A stretch of 64,000 bases of DNA from positions 36,602-100,601 of the forward strand of contig CANQPP010000002.1 of assembly GCA_947625765.1 (NCBI GenBank), read 5' to 3'. The translations under genes and the position numbers were made by a program. The DNA comes from an uncultured Clostridia bacterium (GTDB taxonomy: Bacteria; Bacillota; Clostridia; Christensenellales; UBA1750). The notes under the pieces are model-generated. The model was not told the origin of the DNA and did not search any database. It saw nothing but the letters and a program-made list of their open reading frames with translations. Shown piece by piece: positions 8,844-16,678 of the stretch; position 1 is the stretch's first letter, and each line of letters opens with the position of its first letter.

Positions 8844-9161
8844 ACGTCCCTATCCCCGCCGCGAAAACCCTTCCCTCGCGGCCCATTGAGAAAAAAGGGA
8901 AAGCCTTTCTTTTGTGATACTTTTGCCCCTCGGCCGCGTTTCGCCGAGGAGCTGCTTTTCCATCATAAGAAGCCATGCGATCAGCAGCCCTTTTCCGCGC
9001 TTTACGCAGCAATTCCCGGCCCGCCCCCGCAGAGTTCGCCTCCCCTATGCTTTAGCAAAGGGGAGGCGAACTTCGCAAAGCCAGCGCGGTTTCCGCATGC
9101 CAAAAGGACGGCGCGGGCCTCGCCCTGCCGTCCTTTTTCTGCGCTTATTTTCAATATGGGA
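8844..9161. other. Intergenic region with a palindrome and terminator
   Basis: Gene-free. It holds a perfect 14-base inverted repeat (AGTTCGCCTCCCCT, 9033-9046, with its complement at 9059-9072) around a 12-base loop and without a T-run, and the separate terminator at 9102-9138. I see no open frame with a ribosome-binding site. Confidence 0.7.
9102..9138. terminator. Bidirectional terminator before the M42 gene
   Basis: AAAAGGACGGC...GCCGTCCTTTTT stem with T-runs in both directions; ends the converging acetyltransferase and M42 peptidase transcripts. Confidence 0.75.
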
Positions 9162-10199
9162 TCAGATCGTCTTTGTGTCCTGCACGAAGGCCGTCAGCAG
9201 GCGGTAGGTGTTCTCCAGCCCGTCCAGGTGGCCGCGCTCGTAGCCGTGGGAGGCGAACACGCCGGGGCCGATCAGCGCGTGGCGCAGATCGTAGCCCGCG
9301 GAAAGGGCCGCGTCCGCGTCGGAGCCGTAAGCGGGGTAGATGTCCACGGCGTAGCGCAGGCCGTTTTCCTCGGCCAGCTCGATCAGCCGGGAGGTCAGCT
9401 CGTAGTTGTAGGGCCCGCGGGAATCCTTGGCGCAGATGGAGACCATCGTCTCGTCGCAGCCCAGGTCGTCGCCCACGCAGCCCATGTCCACGGAGAGTAT
9501 ATCCTGCGTGTCCTCCGGCAGGCCCGCGCTGGCGCCGTGGCCCACCTCCTCATGGACGGTGAAGATGAGATACAGCCTGCGGGCGGGCTTGACCGCGCCC
9601 TCGGCCACGGCCTTGGCCAGGCGCAGCAGCACCGCCGAGGAGGCCTTGTCGTCCAGATGGCGGCTCTTGATGCAGCCCGAGGGCAGTATGCAGGCGCGTG
9701 GCTCAAAGGCCACGAAGCAGCCCGGCCCGATGCCGAGCGCCTTGACGCCCTGTGCATCCTTCACGTTCTCGTCCAGCACCACCTCCATGGTGGTGTCGTC
9801 GCGCTTGACAGAGCCCATGTCCCGGAACACGTGGGTGGCCGGGGTGGTCAGGTACACGCAGCCGGTGTATTCCCGGCCGTCCCGGGCGAAAACGCGCACG
9901 TTCTCGTTCTCGATGGAGTTCCAGGCATAGCCGCCGATCTGGCACAGGCGCAGCCTGCCATTGGGCTTGACAGAGCGCACCATCGCCCCCAATGTATCCA
10001 CGTGGGCGGACAGCGCCAGCGGCGCGCCTTCCCCGCCCAGGCAGCAGACCACGTTGCCCTTGTGTGTCCTCTCCGGCTGGAAGGACAGGCCGCGCAGTGT
10101 GTTCTCGATCCTCTCCGCCGCCCGGTGGGTGTAGCCCGTGGGCGAGGGCGTGTTCAGCAGCCCCAGCAGCGTTTCCGCCATCCATTCCCGATCGTTCAT
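9162..10199 (-). CDS. M42 family metallopeptidase
   Basis: A 345-residue M42 (glutamyl aminopeptidase/endoglucanase-like) co-catalytic metal enzyme. Metal-binding motifs are in the family order: SAHVDTLG (first His/Asp), HLDDKASSAVL (bridging Asp), FTVHEEVGHG (catalytic Glu pair), SVDMGCVGDD (Asp) and the final ASHGYERGH. Such enzymes form tetrahedral complexes that trim peptides in the cytosol. Full length. It is transcribed divergently from rdgB across a ~170-bp promoter region. No partner gene is apparent. Confidence 0.88.
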   Translation of the reverse strand: MNDREWMAETLLGLLNTPSPTGYTHRAAERIENTLRGLSFQPERTHKGNVVCCLGGEGAPLALSAHVDTLGAMVRSVKPNGRLRLCQIGGYAWNSIENENVRVFARDGREYTGCVYLTTPATHVFRDMGSVKRDDTTMEVVLDENVKDAQGVKALGIGPGCFVAFEPRACILPSGCIKSRHLDDKASSAVLLRLAKAVAEGAVKPARRLYLIFTVHEEVGHGASAGLPEDTQDILSVDMGCVGDDLGCDETMVSICAKDSRGPYNYELTSRLIELAEENGLRYAVDIYPAYGSDADAALSAGYDLRHALIGPGVFASHGYERGHLDGLENTYRLLTAFVQDTKTI

Positions 10200-10289
10200 C
10201 TTGGTTTCCCCCTCCTCTGTTTATGGGTGTTTCTTGTATACAGTATACCGCATTTGTCCGTCTTTCGCCATTTGTCACAGAACTTTTTC

Positions 10290-10317
10290 TTGCATGAGAG
10301 CCGCGACGTGGTACAAT
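10290..10317 (+). promoter_or_regulatory. Promoter for rdgB-yfcE
   Basis: TTGCAT (10290-10295), 16 bases, TACAAT (10312-10317), about 54 bases before the rdgB start. Confidence 0.5.
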
Positions 10318-10370
10318 TAGGAAAGCGCCTTAAGGAAAATAAGCTCTCTGGAAAGGAACGTGCCCCCATC

Positions 10371-10970
10371 ATGCGCCTGCTCATCGCCAGCAACAACGCC
10401 CACAAGATCCGTGAAATGCGCCAGATACTGCATCCCCACTTCCCCGTCGTCCAGGGTCTGAAGGAGGCGGGCCTGTCCATCGAGGTGGTCGAGGACGGGC
10501 ATAGCTTTGCCGAAAACGCCTACAAGAAGGCCAGCGAGGTCTGCAGGCTGACCGGCTGCGCCTCCCTGGCGGACGATTCCGGCCTGTGCGTGGACGCGCT
10601 GGACGGCGCGCCGGGCATCTACTCGGCCCGCTTTTCCGGCGAGCACGGGGACGATGAGGACAACAACCGCCTGCTGCTCGAGCGCCTGCAGGACAAGCCC
10701 CGGCCCTGGACGGCCCGCTATGCCTGCGCCATCTGCTTATGCAGGCCGGAGAAGCCGCCCATCCAGGTGGAGGCCTACTGCGAGGGCACGATCATCCCCG
10801 AGTACCGCGGGCAGGGCGGCTTCGGCTACGACCCGCTGTTCATCCCCGAAGGGTACGAGCGCACCTTCGGCGAGCTGGACGCAGAGCTCAAGAACCGCAT
10901 CAGCCACCGGGCCAAGGCGCTGGCGCTGCTGCTCGAGCGGCTGGAAGAGGAGAACCCCAAATGCGGCTGA
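10371..10970 (+). CDS. rdgB: XTP/dITP diphosphatase (RdgB/HAM1)
   Basis: A 199-residue non-canonical purine NTP pyrophosphatase, which hydrolyses dITP, ITP and XTP to monophosphates to keep deaminated purines out of DNA. It begins with the diagnostic LLIASNNAHKIREM, followed by SLADDSGLCVDALDGAPGIYSARF (metal/base site) and FGYDPLFIPEG. The start is the ATG at 10371; a much longer open frame upstream is spurious. Its last ten bases overlap the next gene (ATGCGGCTGA), so it is translationally coupled to the YfcE-like phosphodiesterase, a common Clostridial pairing. Confidence 0.93.
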   Translation: MRLLIASNNAHKIREMRQILHPHFPVVQGLKEAGLSIEVVEDGHSFAENAYKKASEVCRLTGCASLADDSGLCVDALDGAPGIYSARFSGEHGDDEDNNRLLLERLQDKPRPWTARYACAICLCRPEKPPIQVEAYCEGTIIPEYRGQGGFGYDPLFIPEGYERTFGELDAELKNRISHRAKALALLLERLEEENPKCG

Positions 10971-11437
10971 TCGTGGTGAGCGACACCCACGCCTGCACCG
11001 ACCGCATGGATGCCTCTCTGGATACGCTGCGGGCCTTAAAGGGCGATATGTACGTGCACCTGGGCGACTACGTTTCCGACAGGGACTACCTGCAAAAGCG
11101 GCTGGGCGTGCCCTTCGTGGCCGTGCCCGGCAACGGGGACTGGGGCATCCGTTTGGAGAAGGAGCGCGTGCTTGAGCTCGGGGACAAGCGCCTGCTGCTC
11201 TGCCACGGGCACACGCTGGGCGTCAAGTCGGGCCTTCTGCGGCTCTGCCTGCGGGCGCAGGAACTGGAATGCGACGGGGCGCTGTTCGGCCACACCCACG
11301 AGCCGTACTTAGGCAACGAGAACGGGCTGTTCCTCCTGAACCCCGGCTCTTTGGGCTACAACTGGATGAGCGGCCGCGGCATGGGCATAGGCGTGGTGGA
11401 GCTGGAAGGCGGGCAGCTGCGCGGGGCGCTGTTATAA
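10961..11437 (+). CDS. YfcE-like metallophosphoesterase
   Basis: A 158-residue calcineurin-like phosphodiesterase with all metal motifs intact: SDTHA (DxH), HLGDYV (GD), GNGDWG (GNxD), LCHGHTLG and FGHTHEP (GHTH). It matches the YfcE/MJ0936 family, manganese-dependent phosphodiesterases active on small artificial substrates with unclear natural targets. Starts inside the end of rdgB with overlapping stop and start, so it depends on the same mRNA. The canonical active site contrasts with the divergent enzyme at 32368-33438. Confidence 0.88.
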   Translation: MRLIVVSDTHACTDRMDASLDTLRALKGDMYVHLGDYVSDRDYLQKRLGVPFVAVPGNGDWGIRLEKERVLELGDKRLLLCHGHTLGVKSGLLRLCLRAQELECDGALFGHTHEPYLGNENGLFLLNPGSLGYNWMSGRGMGIGVVELEGGQLRGALL

Positions 11438-11481
11438 GGCGATCATGCGGCAAGATTTGCACTTTCATGGAAAAAAGGGGC

Positions 11482-11510
11482 TTGACAGGCCCGGCCCGAC
11501 GGTATATAAT
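11482..11510 (+). promoter_or_regulatory. Strong sigma-A promoter of the tRNA operon
   Basis: Perfect TTGACA (11482-11487), 17 bases, perfect TATAAT (11505-11510), about 40 bases before the first tRNA. Confidence 0.85.
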
Positions 11511-11548
11511 ATCAAATCGTCAGTGAGATCGTCTCCTGCGTCTTATAT

Positions 11549-11625
<77 letters not shown>

Positions 11626-11657
11626 ACCTCAGCGCGGCGGTCGTCCCTGGCAGGCAT

Positions 11658-11735
11658 GGTGGATATAGCTCAGTTGGTTAGAGTGCCAGGTTGTGGCCCT
11701 GGAGGTCGTGGGTTCGAGCCCCACTATTCACCCCA
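11658..11735 (+). tRNA. tRNA-His(GTG)
   Basis: Anticodon loop TTGTGGC gives GTG. Acceptor GTGGATA/TATTCAC is preceded by the extra G(-1) opposite discriminator C that marks histidine tRNAs. CCA is encoded. Confidence 0.95.
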
Positions 11736-11806
11736 CTTCAATTTCACACGCCCAAGAGGCTTCCGCCTCCTGTCGTTTCGGCGGGAGATGGGGTGGGTCG
11801 AAGCGT

Positions 11807-11881
11807 TGGGGTGTCGCCAAGTGGTAAGGCCCGGGACTTTGACTCCCGTATTCGTAGGTTCGAGTCCTGCCACCCCAGCCA
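11807..11881 (+). tRNA. tRNA-Gln(TTG)
   Basis: Acceptor TGGGGTG/CACCCCA, anticodon loop CTTTGAC giving TTG, encoded CCA. Confidence 0.95.
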
Positions 11882-11891
11882 ATCCCAACAC

Positions 11892-11967
11892 GACCCATTA
11901 GCTCAGTTGGCAGAGCACTTGACTTTTAATCAAGGTGTCCGGAGTTCGAATCTCCGATGGGTCACCA
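11892..11967 (+). tRNA. tRNA-Lys(TTT)
   Basis: Acceptor GACCCAT/ATGGGTC, anticodon loop CTTTTAA giving TTT, encoded CCA. Confidence 0.95.
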
Positions 11968-11990
11968 AGTTTTTTCCATCGGAAGAACAT

Positions 11991-12074
11991 GCGGGCGTGG
12001 CGGAATGGCAGACGCGCCAGACTTAGGATCTGGTGCCCTAGGGCGTATGAGTTCAAGTCTCTTCGCCCGCACCA
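11991..12074 (+). tRNA. tRNA-Leu(TAG)
   Basis: Acceptor GCGGGCG/CGCCCGC, anticodon loop CTTAGGA giving TAG, a long variable arm as expected for leucine, encoded CCA. Confidence 0.94.
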
Positions 12075-12094
12075 TCTTCCCCTTTTCGGAGCGT

Positions 12095-12169
12095 GCGGTA
12101 GTAGCTCAGTGGTAGAGTGCCACCTTGCCAAGGTGGATGTCGCGAGTTCGAATCTCGTCTACCGCTCCA
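12095..12169 (+). tRNA. tRNA-Gly(GCC)
   Basis: Acceptor GCGGTAG/CTACCGC, anticodon loop TTGCCAA giving GCC, encoded CCA. Confidence 0.95.
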
Positions 12170-12203
12170 TTTTTCCTTCTTTCCCCTTGCGCGGACCTCA
12201 CAC

Positions 12204-12277
12204 GCGGGTGTAGCTCAATGGCAGAGTTCCAGCCTTCCAAGCTGGCTGTGTGGGTTCGATTCCCATCACCCGCTCCA
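12204..12277 (+). tRNA. tRNA-Gly(TCC)
   Basis: Acceptor GCGGGTG/CACCCGC, anticodon loop CTTCCAA giving TCC, encoded CCA. Confidence 0.95.
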
Positions 12278-12293
12278 AACTATCCCCGGTTAT

Positions 12294-12369
12294 GGACCGC
12301 TAGCTCAGTTGGTAGAGCACCTGACTCTTAATCAGGGTGTCCAGGGTTCGAGTCCCTGGCGGTCCACCA
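12294..12369 (+). tRNA. tRNA-Lys(CTT), copy 1
   Basis: Acceptor GGACCGC/GCGGTCC, anticodon loop CTCTTAA giving CTT, encoded CCA. Identical to the next tRNA over its whole length. Confidence 0.95.
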
Positions 12370-12371
12370 AC

Positions 12372-12502
12372 AAAAGGCCTTTCCCTTTTACTTCCGCTTC
12401 GATACGGACCGCTAGCTCAGTTGGTAGAGCACCTGACTCTTAATCAGGGTGTCCAGGGTTCGAGTCCCTGGCGGTCCACCACGGAATGGGGAAAGGCCTT
12501 TT
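12372..12502 (+). repeat. 14-base inverted repeat flanking tRNA-Lys copy 2
   Basis: AAAAGGCCTTTCCC at 12372-12385 and its exact complement at 12489-12502 enclose the second tRNA-Lys(CTT). In the precursor RNA the arms could pair into a stem around that tRNA. Confidence 0.7.
12406..12481 (+). tRNA. tRNA-Lys(CTT), copy 2
   Basis: Sequence identical to the preceding tRNA-Lys(CTT), so a tandem duplication; CCA encoded. Last tRNA of the operon; the MATE gene follows on the same strand without a clear terminator between. Confidence 0.95.
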
Positions 12503-12548
12503 CCTGCCCAAACCCCCATTGATCGGAATTTAAGGAGGTCGTCGACCC

Positions 12549-13970
12549 TTGCGCGCTTCCCTGCTGGGCGACCGCGATTTTTATCGCTCCATACTCGCCA
12601 TCGGCCTGCCCGTGGCCCTGCAGAACCTGCTGGCCACCACCGCCAGCATGATCGACACCATGATGCTGGGCACGCAGGGCGAGCTGGCCGTGGCCGCCGT
12701 GGGCATCAGCTCCCAGTTTGCCTCTTTGATGTTCTCGGCCTATTTCGGCTTCTGCAACGGCGGCATGCTGTTCTTCGCCCAGTATTGGGGCGCCAGGGAC
12801 GAAAAGGGCATCTGCCGCGCCTACGGCGTGACGCTCAGCTTCATGATGCTGGTGGGCCTGCTGTTCGGCTTCGTCTCCGTCGCCTTCCCCCATTGGGTGC
12901 TCTCGGTCTACACGGACAAGCCCGCCATCCAGCAGATCGGCGTTCAATACCTGCGCATCACCGGGTGGAGCTTTCCCCTGCAGGTGCTGGCCATGGCCAT
13001 CAGCTCCCTCATGCGCTCCACGGAGAACGTCAAGTCCCCCTTGTACGCCTCCATCGCCAGCCTGCTCACCAACATGGTGGTCAACTACCTGCTCATCTTC
13101 GGCCGTCTCGGCCTGCCCGCCATGGGCGTGCGCGGCGCGGCCGTGGGCACCGTGGTCTCCAGCGTCGTGAACGTGACGCTGCTCTACCTGCTGGCCATGC
13201 GGGACAAGGAGGCCTTCATCCTCCGTTTCCGCGAGCAGTTCCGCTGGACGCGCGCCTTCATGCGCCAGTACTTCCAGAAGAGCCTGCCCATGATCGGCAA
13301 CGAGCTGCTCTACGGCGTGGGGCAGATGCTCATCAACATCGTGGTGGGCCGCCAGGCGGAGGCGGGCATCTCCGCCATGGCCGTTTTCCGCGTGATCGAG
13401 GGGCTGATCTTCGCCTTCTTCGTGGGCCTGAGCAGCGCCAGCGGCGTGCTTGTGGGCAAGAAGATCGGCGCGGGCGACCACGAGGGCGGCTTCCTCGACG
13501 CCAAGCGCTTCGCCCTCATCTGCCCCATGGTCACGCTGCTCATCTGCCTGTGCCTGCTGCCCGTGCGCGGGCCGCTGCTGCGGGTGTTCGGCCTGGGCGA
13601 CACCGCCCTGCAGTACGGCAAGTGGATGCTGCTGGTCTACACGGTGGCCGGCACGGTGCGCACCTGCAACTACATGATGAACAACTGCTTCCGCGCCGGC
13701 GGCGAGCCCGTGTTCGGCACGGTGCTGGAGATCAGCTGCCTGTTCCTCATCACGGTGCCGCTCACCTGGTGCGCGGGCATCGTCTGGAGGCTGCCCTTCC
13801 TGGCGGTGTTCGGCTTTATGTACATCGACGAGTTCCTGCGCCTGGCCGTGGAGCTGGGCTACCTGCGCTCTGGCCGCTGGGTGAAGCCCGTCACTTCAGA
13901 GGGCCTCGCCACGCTGGCCACCTTCAAGGAGAGCCTTACAAATAAGCGCGCCCGCAGAGGACGCGCCTGA
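12549..13970 (+). CDS. MATE family efflux transporter
   Basis: A 473-residue polytopic membrane protein with the two MatE repeats of the multidrug and toxin extrusion family. The N-terminal LPVALQNLLATTASMIDTMMLG and the second-repeat opening QKSLPMIGNELLYGVGQMLINIVVG are the usual signatures. Members export cationic compounds using Na+ or H+ gradients; substrate unknown. The start is TTG, chosen because AAGGAGG lies about eight bases upstream and no earlier ATG fits. It follows the tRNA operon closely and may be partly read through from it. A strong hairpin ends the gene. Confidence 0.9.
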   Translation: MRASLLGDRDFYRSILAIGLPVALQNLLATTASMIDTMMLGTQGELAVAAVGISSQFASLMFSAYFGFCNGGMLFFAQYWGARDEKGICRAYGVTLSFMMLVGLLFGFVSVAFPHWVLSVYTDKPAIQQIGVQYLRITGWSFPLQVLAMAISSLMRSTENVKSPLYASIASLLTNMVVNYLLIFGRLGLPAMGVRGAAVGTVVSSVVNVTLLYLLAMRDKEAFILRFREQFRWTRAFMRQYFQKSLPMIGNELLYGVGQMLINIVVGRQAEAGISAMAVFRVIEGLIFAFFVGLSSASGVLVGKKIGAGDHEGGFLDAKRFALICPMVTLLICLCLLPVRGPLLRVFGLGDTALQYGKWMLLVYTVAGTVRTCNYMMNNCFRAGGEPVFGTVLEISCLFLITVPLTWCAGIVWRLPFLAVFGFMYIDEFLRLAVELGYLRSGRWVKPVTSEGLATLATFKESLTNKRARRGRA

Positions 13971-13994
13971 TCTACCCCAAAAAACGCTTAAGCA

Positions 13995-14030
13995 GCCCGC
14001 CGGAGATCTCCGGCGGGCCGCTTCTTTTTA
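13995..14030 (+). terminator. Terminator after the MATE gene
   Basis: Uninterrupted 12-base inverted repeat from GCCCGCCGGAGA, then CGCTTCTTTTTA. Confidence 0.8.
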
Positions 14031-14031
14031 C

Positions 14032-14829
14032 TTACAGCTTGTCCTTGGTGTAGAAGATCCAGTGCTCATTGTCGATCATGTGCCGGTAGCCCTCGCCGCC
14101 GAACCATGCCTGCGGCAGGTCGTCCTTGCCGCCCGTGCGCAGGAGGTCCTCAGCGCAGTCCTTCAGCTGGTCGATGAAGGACGCGGGCGTGGTCTCTATG
14201 CCGTGGCCCATGGCCATGCGGTCGAACTCGCCGCGCCAGGGGTCGAGGCCGTTGAGGCTTTCCAGCAGGGTCCGGATGGAGGTGGAATGGTCCAGCTGCA
14301 TCCACAGCTGGTGGCAGAGGGCGTCGCCGGTGAACAGCGTGCGGCTCTGCCTGTCCAGCAGGCACAGGCTGCCGGGGGTGTGCCCGGCCACCAGAATGGC
14401 CTCCAGAACGCGGCCGCCCAGGTCGATGGTATCGCCCGGCTGTATGTCCTTTAAGGGGCAGGGCTTGGCCTTGCCGCTCTCGATGAGGGACAGGGCGTAG
14501 CGCTTAGCCTCTCCCTCGGGCTGGCTGCGGACGTAGTTCTCATAGTCGGCGAAGAACTCGTCGTGGATGGCCCAGTCCGCACGGTTCAGATACGCCTCGT
14601 CAAAGAACATGTTGCCGTAGATGTGGTCGCAGTGGCCGTGGGTGTTGAACACCACGAGGGGCTTGTCCGTCACCCGCCGGACCAGCGCGTGCAGGTCCTC
14701 CAGGCCGTTCAGCGTGTCCACGATCAGGGCCTTCTCTGGCCCCTCCACCACGTAGCAGGTGGATTCGCCCGCGTCGTCGATCAGCGTGATGCCGTCGCCC
14801 AGCGGGTAAAAGCGCGCTCTTTGCTGCAT
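14032..14829 (-). CDS. MBL-fold metallo-hydrolase
   Basis: A 265-residue metallo-beta-lactamase-fold hydrolase with a complete dinuclear metal site: THGHCDH (H64, H66, D68, H69), VAGHTPGS (His), FTGDALC (bridging Asp) and a terminal AMGHGIE (His). The closest layout is the glyoxalase II/flavoprotein-like MBL group acting on small thioesters or lactones; the substrate cannot be told. It has its own promoter with TATAAT on the minus strand near 14890 and stands alone between convergent MATE and divergent sodium-pump genes. Confidence 0.85.
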   Translation of the reverse strand: MQQRARFYPLGDGITLIDDAGESTCYVVEGPEKALIVDTLNGLEDLHALVRRVTDKPLVVFNTHGHCDHIYGNMFFDEAYLNRADWAIHDEFFADYENYVRSQPEGEAKRYALSLIESGKAKPCPLKDIQPGDTIDLGGRVLEAILVAGHTPGSLCLLDRQSRTLFTGDALCHQLWMQLDHSTSIRTLLESLNGLDPWRGEFDRMAMGHGIETTPASFIDQLKDCAEDLLRTGGKDDLPQAWFGGEGYRHMIDNEHWIFYTKDKL

Positions 14830-14988
14830 CTTTTTTCCTCCCTTATTGGATGCGTTTCCTCCGCGTCCGTGTTTATCCAGCGGACGATTTATTATAGCAC
14901 AATCGGGTCCCGAGCGTCACCCATCATTTGCGCAACCGCCCTTCCCGCCTGGATGGAAATTTTCTTCCGAAAAATCCGCCCCGCGCGA

Positions 14989-15017
14989 TTGCAGACGGCC
15001 GCGGAACATGCTATGAT
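14989..15017 (+). promoter_or_regulatory. Promoter of the riboswitch-controlled sodium-pump gene
   Basis: TTGCAG (14989-14994), 17 bases, TATGAT (15012-15017); start predicted near 15024, giving a leader of about 210 bases. Confidence 0.6.
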
Positions 15018-15026
15018 ATACAGGAT

Positions 15027-15131
15027 AAAAGGGAGTAGCCTGCGCCCGCTTCCCGGGCGTTGTGCGCGCGCGTCACCCCGGCGGCACGGCTCGTTCGTCC
15101 GCCCGCGGCCACATGAAAAGGCGAGACTTTT
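15027..15131 (+). promoter_or_regulatory. yybP-ykoY-like (manganese) riboswitch
   Basis: The leader opens with AAAAGGGAGTAGC and closes with GGCGAGACTTTT. These are the two most conserved blocks of the yybP-ykoY motif (consensus about AAAGGGGAGUAGC and GCGAGACCUUU), and the flanks AAAAG/CTTTT form its closing P1 stem. Downstream lie a run of seven Ts (about 15176-15182) and a GGAG/CTCC hairpin, which could be the expression platform. yybP-ykoY RNAs sense Mn2+. Assigned by eye; the internal P2/P3 arms were not verified. Confidence 0.62.
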
Positions 15132-15235
15132 TTCGGATGCGGAGGAGTTTTTCTCCCCACCCGGAAAAGGCCTCGTTTTTTTGTTGGCGTCCCCCCTTTT
15201 GCAAATCGACCAAAAGAAAGGTAGTGAACCCCCTC

Positions 15236-16381
15236 ATGGAGCTGCTCTTTGGCGACCTCATGGCCATCGCGCCTCTGGAATGGGCGAAGATGGTCGCCAT
15301 GTGGGTCATCGGCGGCCTGCTCATCTATCTGGCCATCAAGAAGGATATGGAGCCCTCGCTGCTGCTGCCCATGGGCTTCGGCGCGATCCTGGTAAACCTG
15401 CCCATGTCCGGCGCGATCACCCAGACGATCAACGGCGTGGTGGAGGAAGGGCCGCTGTCCGTGCTGTTCGACGCGGGCATCGCCAACGAACTCTTTCCCC
15501 TGCTGCTGTTCATCGGCATCGGCGCGATGATCGACTTCGGCCCGCTGCTGACCAACCCCAAGATGATGCTCTTCGGCGCGGCGGCGCAGTTCGGCATCTT
15601 CTTTACGCTGGCCATGGCCGCGCTGATGGGCTTTGACTTAAAGGACGCCGCCTCCATCGCCATCATCGGCGCGGCGGACGGCCCCACCTCCATCTTCGTG
15701 TCCAACTACTTCCACAGCAACTATATAGGGCCCATCATCGTGGCGGCCTATTCCTACATGGCGCTGGTGCCCATCGTGCAGCCGCCGGTCATCCGGCTGC
15801 TGACCACGAAGAAGGAGCGCCTCATCCGCATGCCCTACGAGCAGAAGAACATCTCCAAGACCACGCGCATCCTCTTCCCCATCGTGGTCACGGCCATCGC
15901 GGGGCTGGTCGCGCCGCGCTCGGTGGCGCTGGTCGGTTTCCTGATGTTCGGCAACCTGTTGCGCGAATGCGGCGTGCTCAACTCCCTGTCCGAGACGGCC
16001 CAGAAGGTGCTGGCCAACCTCATCACCCTGCTTTTAGGCCTGACCGTGGCCGTGCGCATGCAGGCCGATATGTTCTTGAACCTGCAGACGCTCATGATCC
16101 TGGCGCTGGGCCTCGTGGCCTTCATCATGGACACCGCGGGCGGCGTGCTCTTTGCCAAGATCCTGAACCTGTTCACCAAGAACAAGGTGAACCCCATGGT
16201 CGGCGCGGCGGGCATCTCCGCCTTCCCCATGTCCTCCCGCGTGGTGCATAAGATGGGCCTCAAGGAGGACCCGCAGAACTTCCTGCTCATGCACGCGGCC
16301 GGGGCCAACGTGGCCGGCCAGATCGCCTCCGTCATCGCCGGCGGCCTCATCATCAAGCTGATCGAGTCCCTCATCGCCTAA
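15236..16381 (+). CDS. Sodium ion-translocating decarboxylase beta-type subunit
   Basis: A 381-residue integral membrane protein of the OadB/MmdB/GcdB family. Recognisable blocks are LPMGFGAILVNLP, IGIGAMIDFGPLLTNPK, AAIGADGPTSIF-type (here IIGAADGPTSIFVSNYF) and the C-terminal AGISAFPMSSRVVHKMGL, which form the Na+ channel. In complete complexes OadB couples biotin-carrier decarboxylation to Na+ export. No alpha (carboxyltransferase) or biotin-carrier gene is nearby; only a tiny gamma-like partner follows. Start: ATG at 15236; a GTG four codons earlier is possible but sits only two bases from the AAAGG. Preceded by a manganese-type riboswitch. Confidence 0.88.
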   Translation: MELLFGDLMAIAPLEWAKMVAMWVIGGLLIYLAIKKDMEPSLLLPMGFGAILVNLPMSGAITQTINGVVEEGPLSVLFDAGIANELFPLLLFIGIGAMIDFGPLLTNPKMMLFGAAAQFGIFFTLAMAALMGFDLKDAASIAIIGAADGPTSIFVSNYFHSNYIGPIIVAAYSYMALVPIVQPPVIRLLTTKKERLIRMPYEQKNISKTTRILFPIVVTAIAGLVAPRSVALVGFLMFGNLLRECGVLNSLSETAQKVLANLITLLLGLTVAVRMQADMFLNLQTLMILALGLVAFIMDTAGGVLFAKILNLFTKNKVNPMVGAAGISAFPMSSRVVHKMGLKEDPQNFLLMHAAGANVAGQIASVIAGGLIIKLIESLIA

Positions 16382-16408
16382 AGGCGCGTCAGGAAAGGAG
16401 TTAATCAC

Positions 16409-16546
16409 ATGCAGACGAACTTTCAGGTCTTTCTTTCCACGCTGCCCGTCGTGGGCTACGGCATGGGCGGCGTGTTCCTGGTGATCCTGCTCATCATGGG
16501 CGTCACCTGGCTCTTCAACAAGGTCACATCCGGCAGGGACGAATAG
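16409..16546 (+). CDS. 45-residue OadG-like membrane protein
   Basis: A small gene downstream of the beta subunit with AGGAAAGGAG eight bases before its ATG. The 45-residue product has one hydrophobic segment (residues about 12-35, with MGGVFLVILLIMG) and a short charged tail. Size, topology and position fit the gamma (OadG) subunit of Na+-pumping decarboxylases, which stabilises the complex, though this one is shorter than typical OadG and lacks its histidine-rich tail. Followed by a strong terminator, so the operon is just these two genes. Confidence 0.72.
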   Translation: MQTNFQVFLSTLPVVGYGMGGVFLVILLIMGVTWLFNKVTSGRDE

Positions 16547-16564
16547 CGTCCCATCCCTTTTTCC

Positions 16565-16605
16565 GGGGCCCGTTCGCGGCGGACACGCGGCGGGCCCCCT
16601 TTTTG
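16565..16605 (+). terminator. Terminator of the sodium-pump operon
   Basis: GGGGCCCG...CGGGCCCC stem followed by CTTTTT. Confidence 0.8.
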
Positions 16606-16621
16606 GCGCTTATTCGATATG

Positions 16622-16658
16622 AAAAGGCCCCGGAAAGCTGCTCTCCGGGGCCTTGTTT
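16622..16658 (-). terminator. Terminator of clpX
   Basis: GGCCCCGG/CCGGGGCC stem; T-tracts on both sides (TTTTC on the minus strand). Confidence 0.75.
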
Positions 16659-16678
16659 GGTCGAATTTGGGGCTTAGT

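Noticed and set aside
9033..9072. 14-base palindrome as a terminator
   Set aside because: No T-run follows on either strand and a much better terminator lies 30 bases on.
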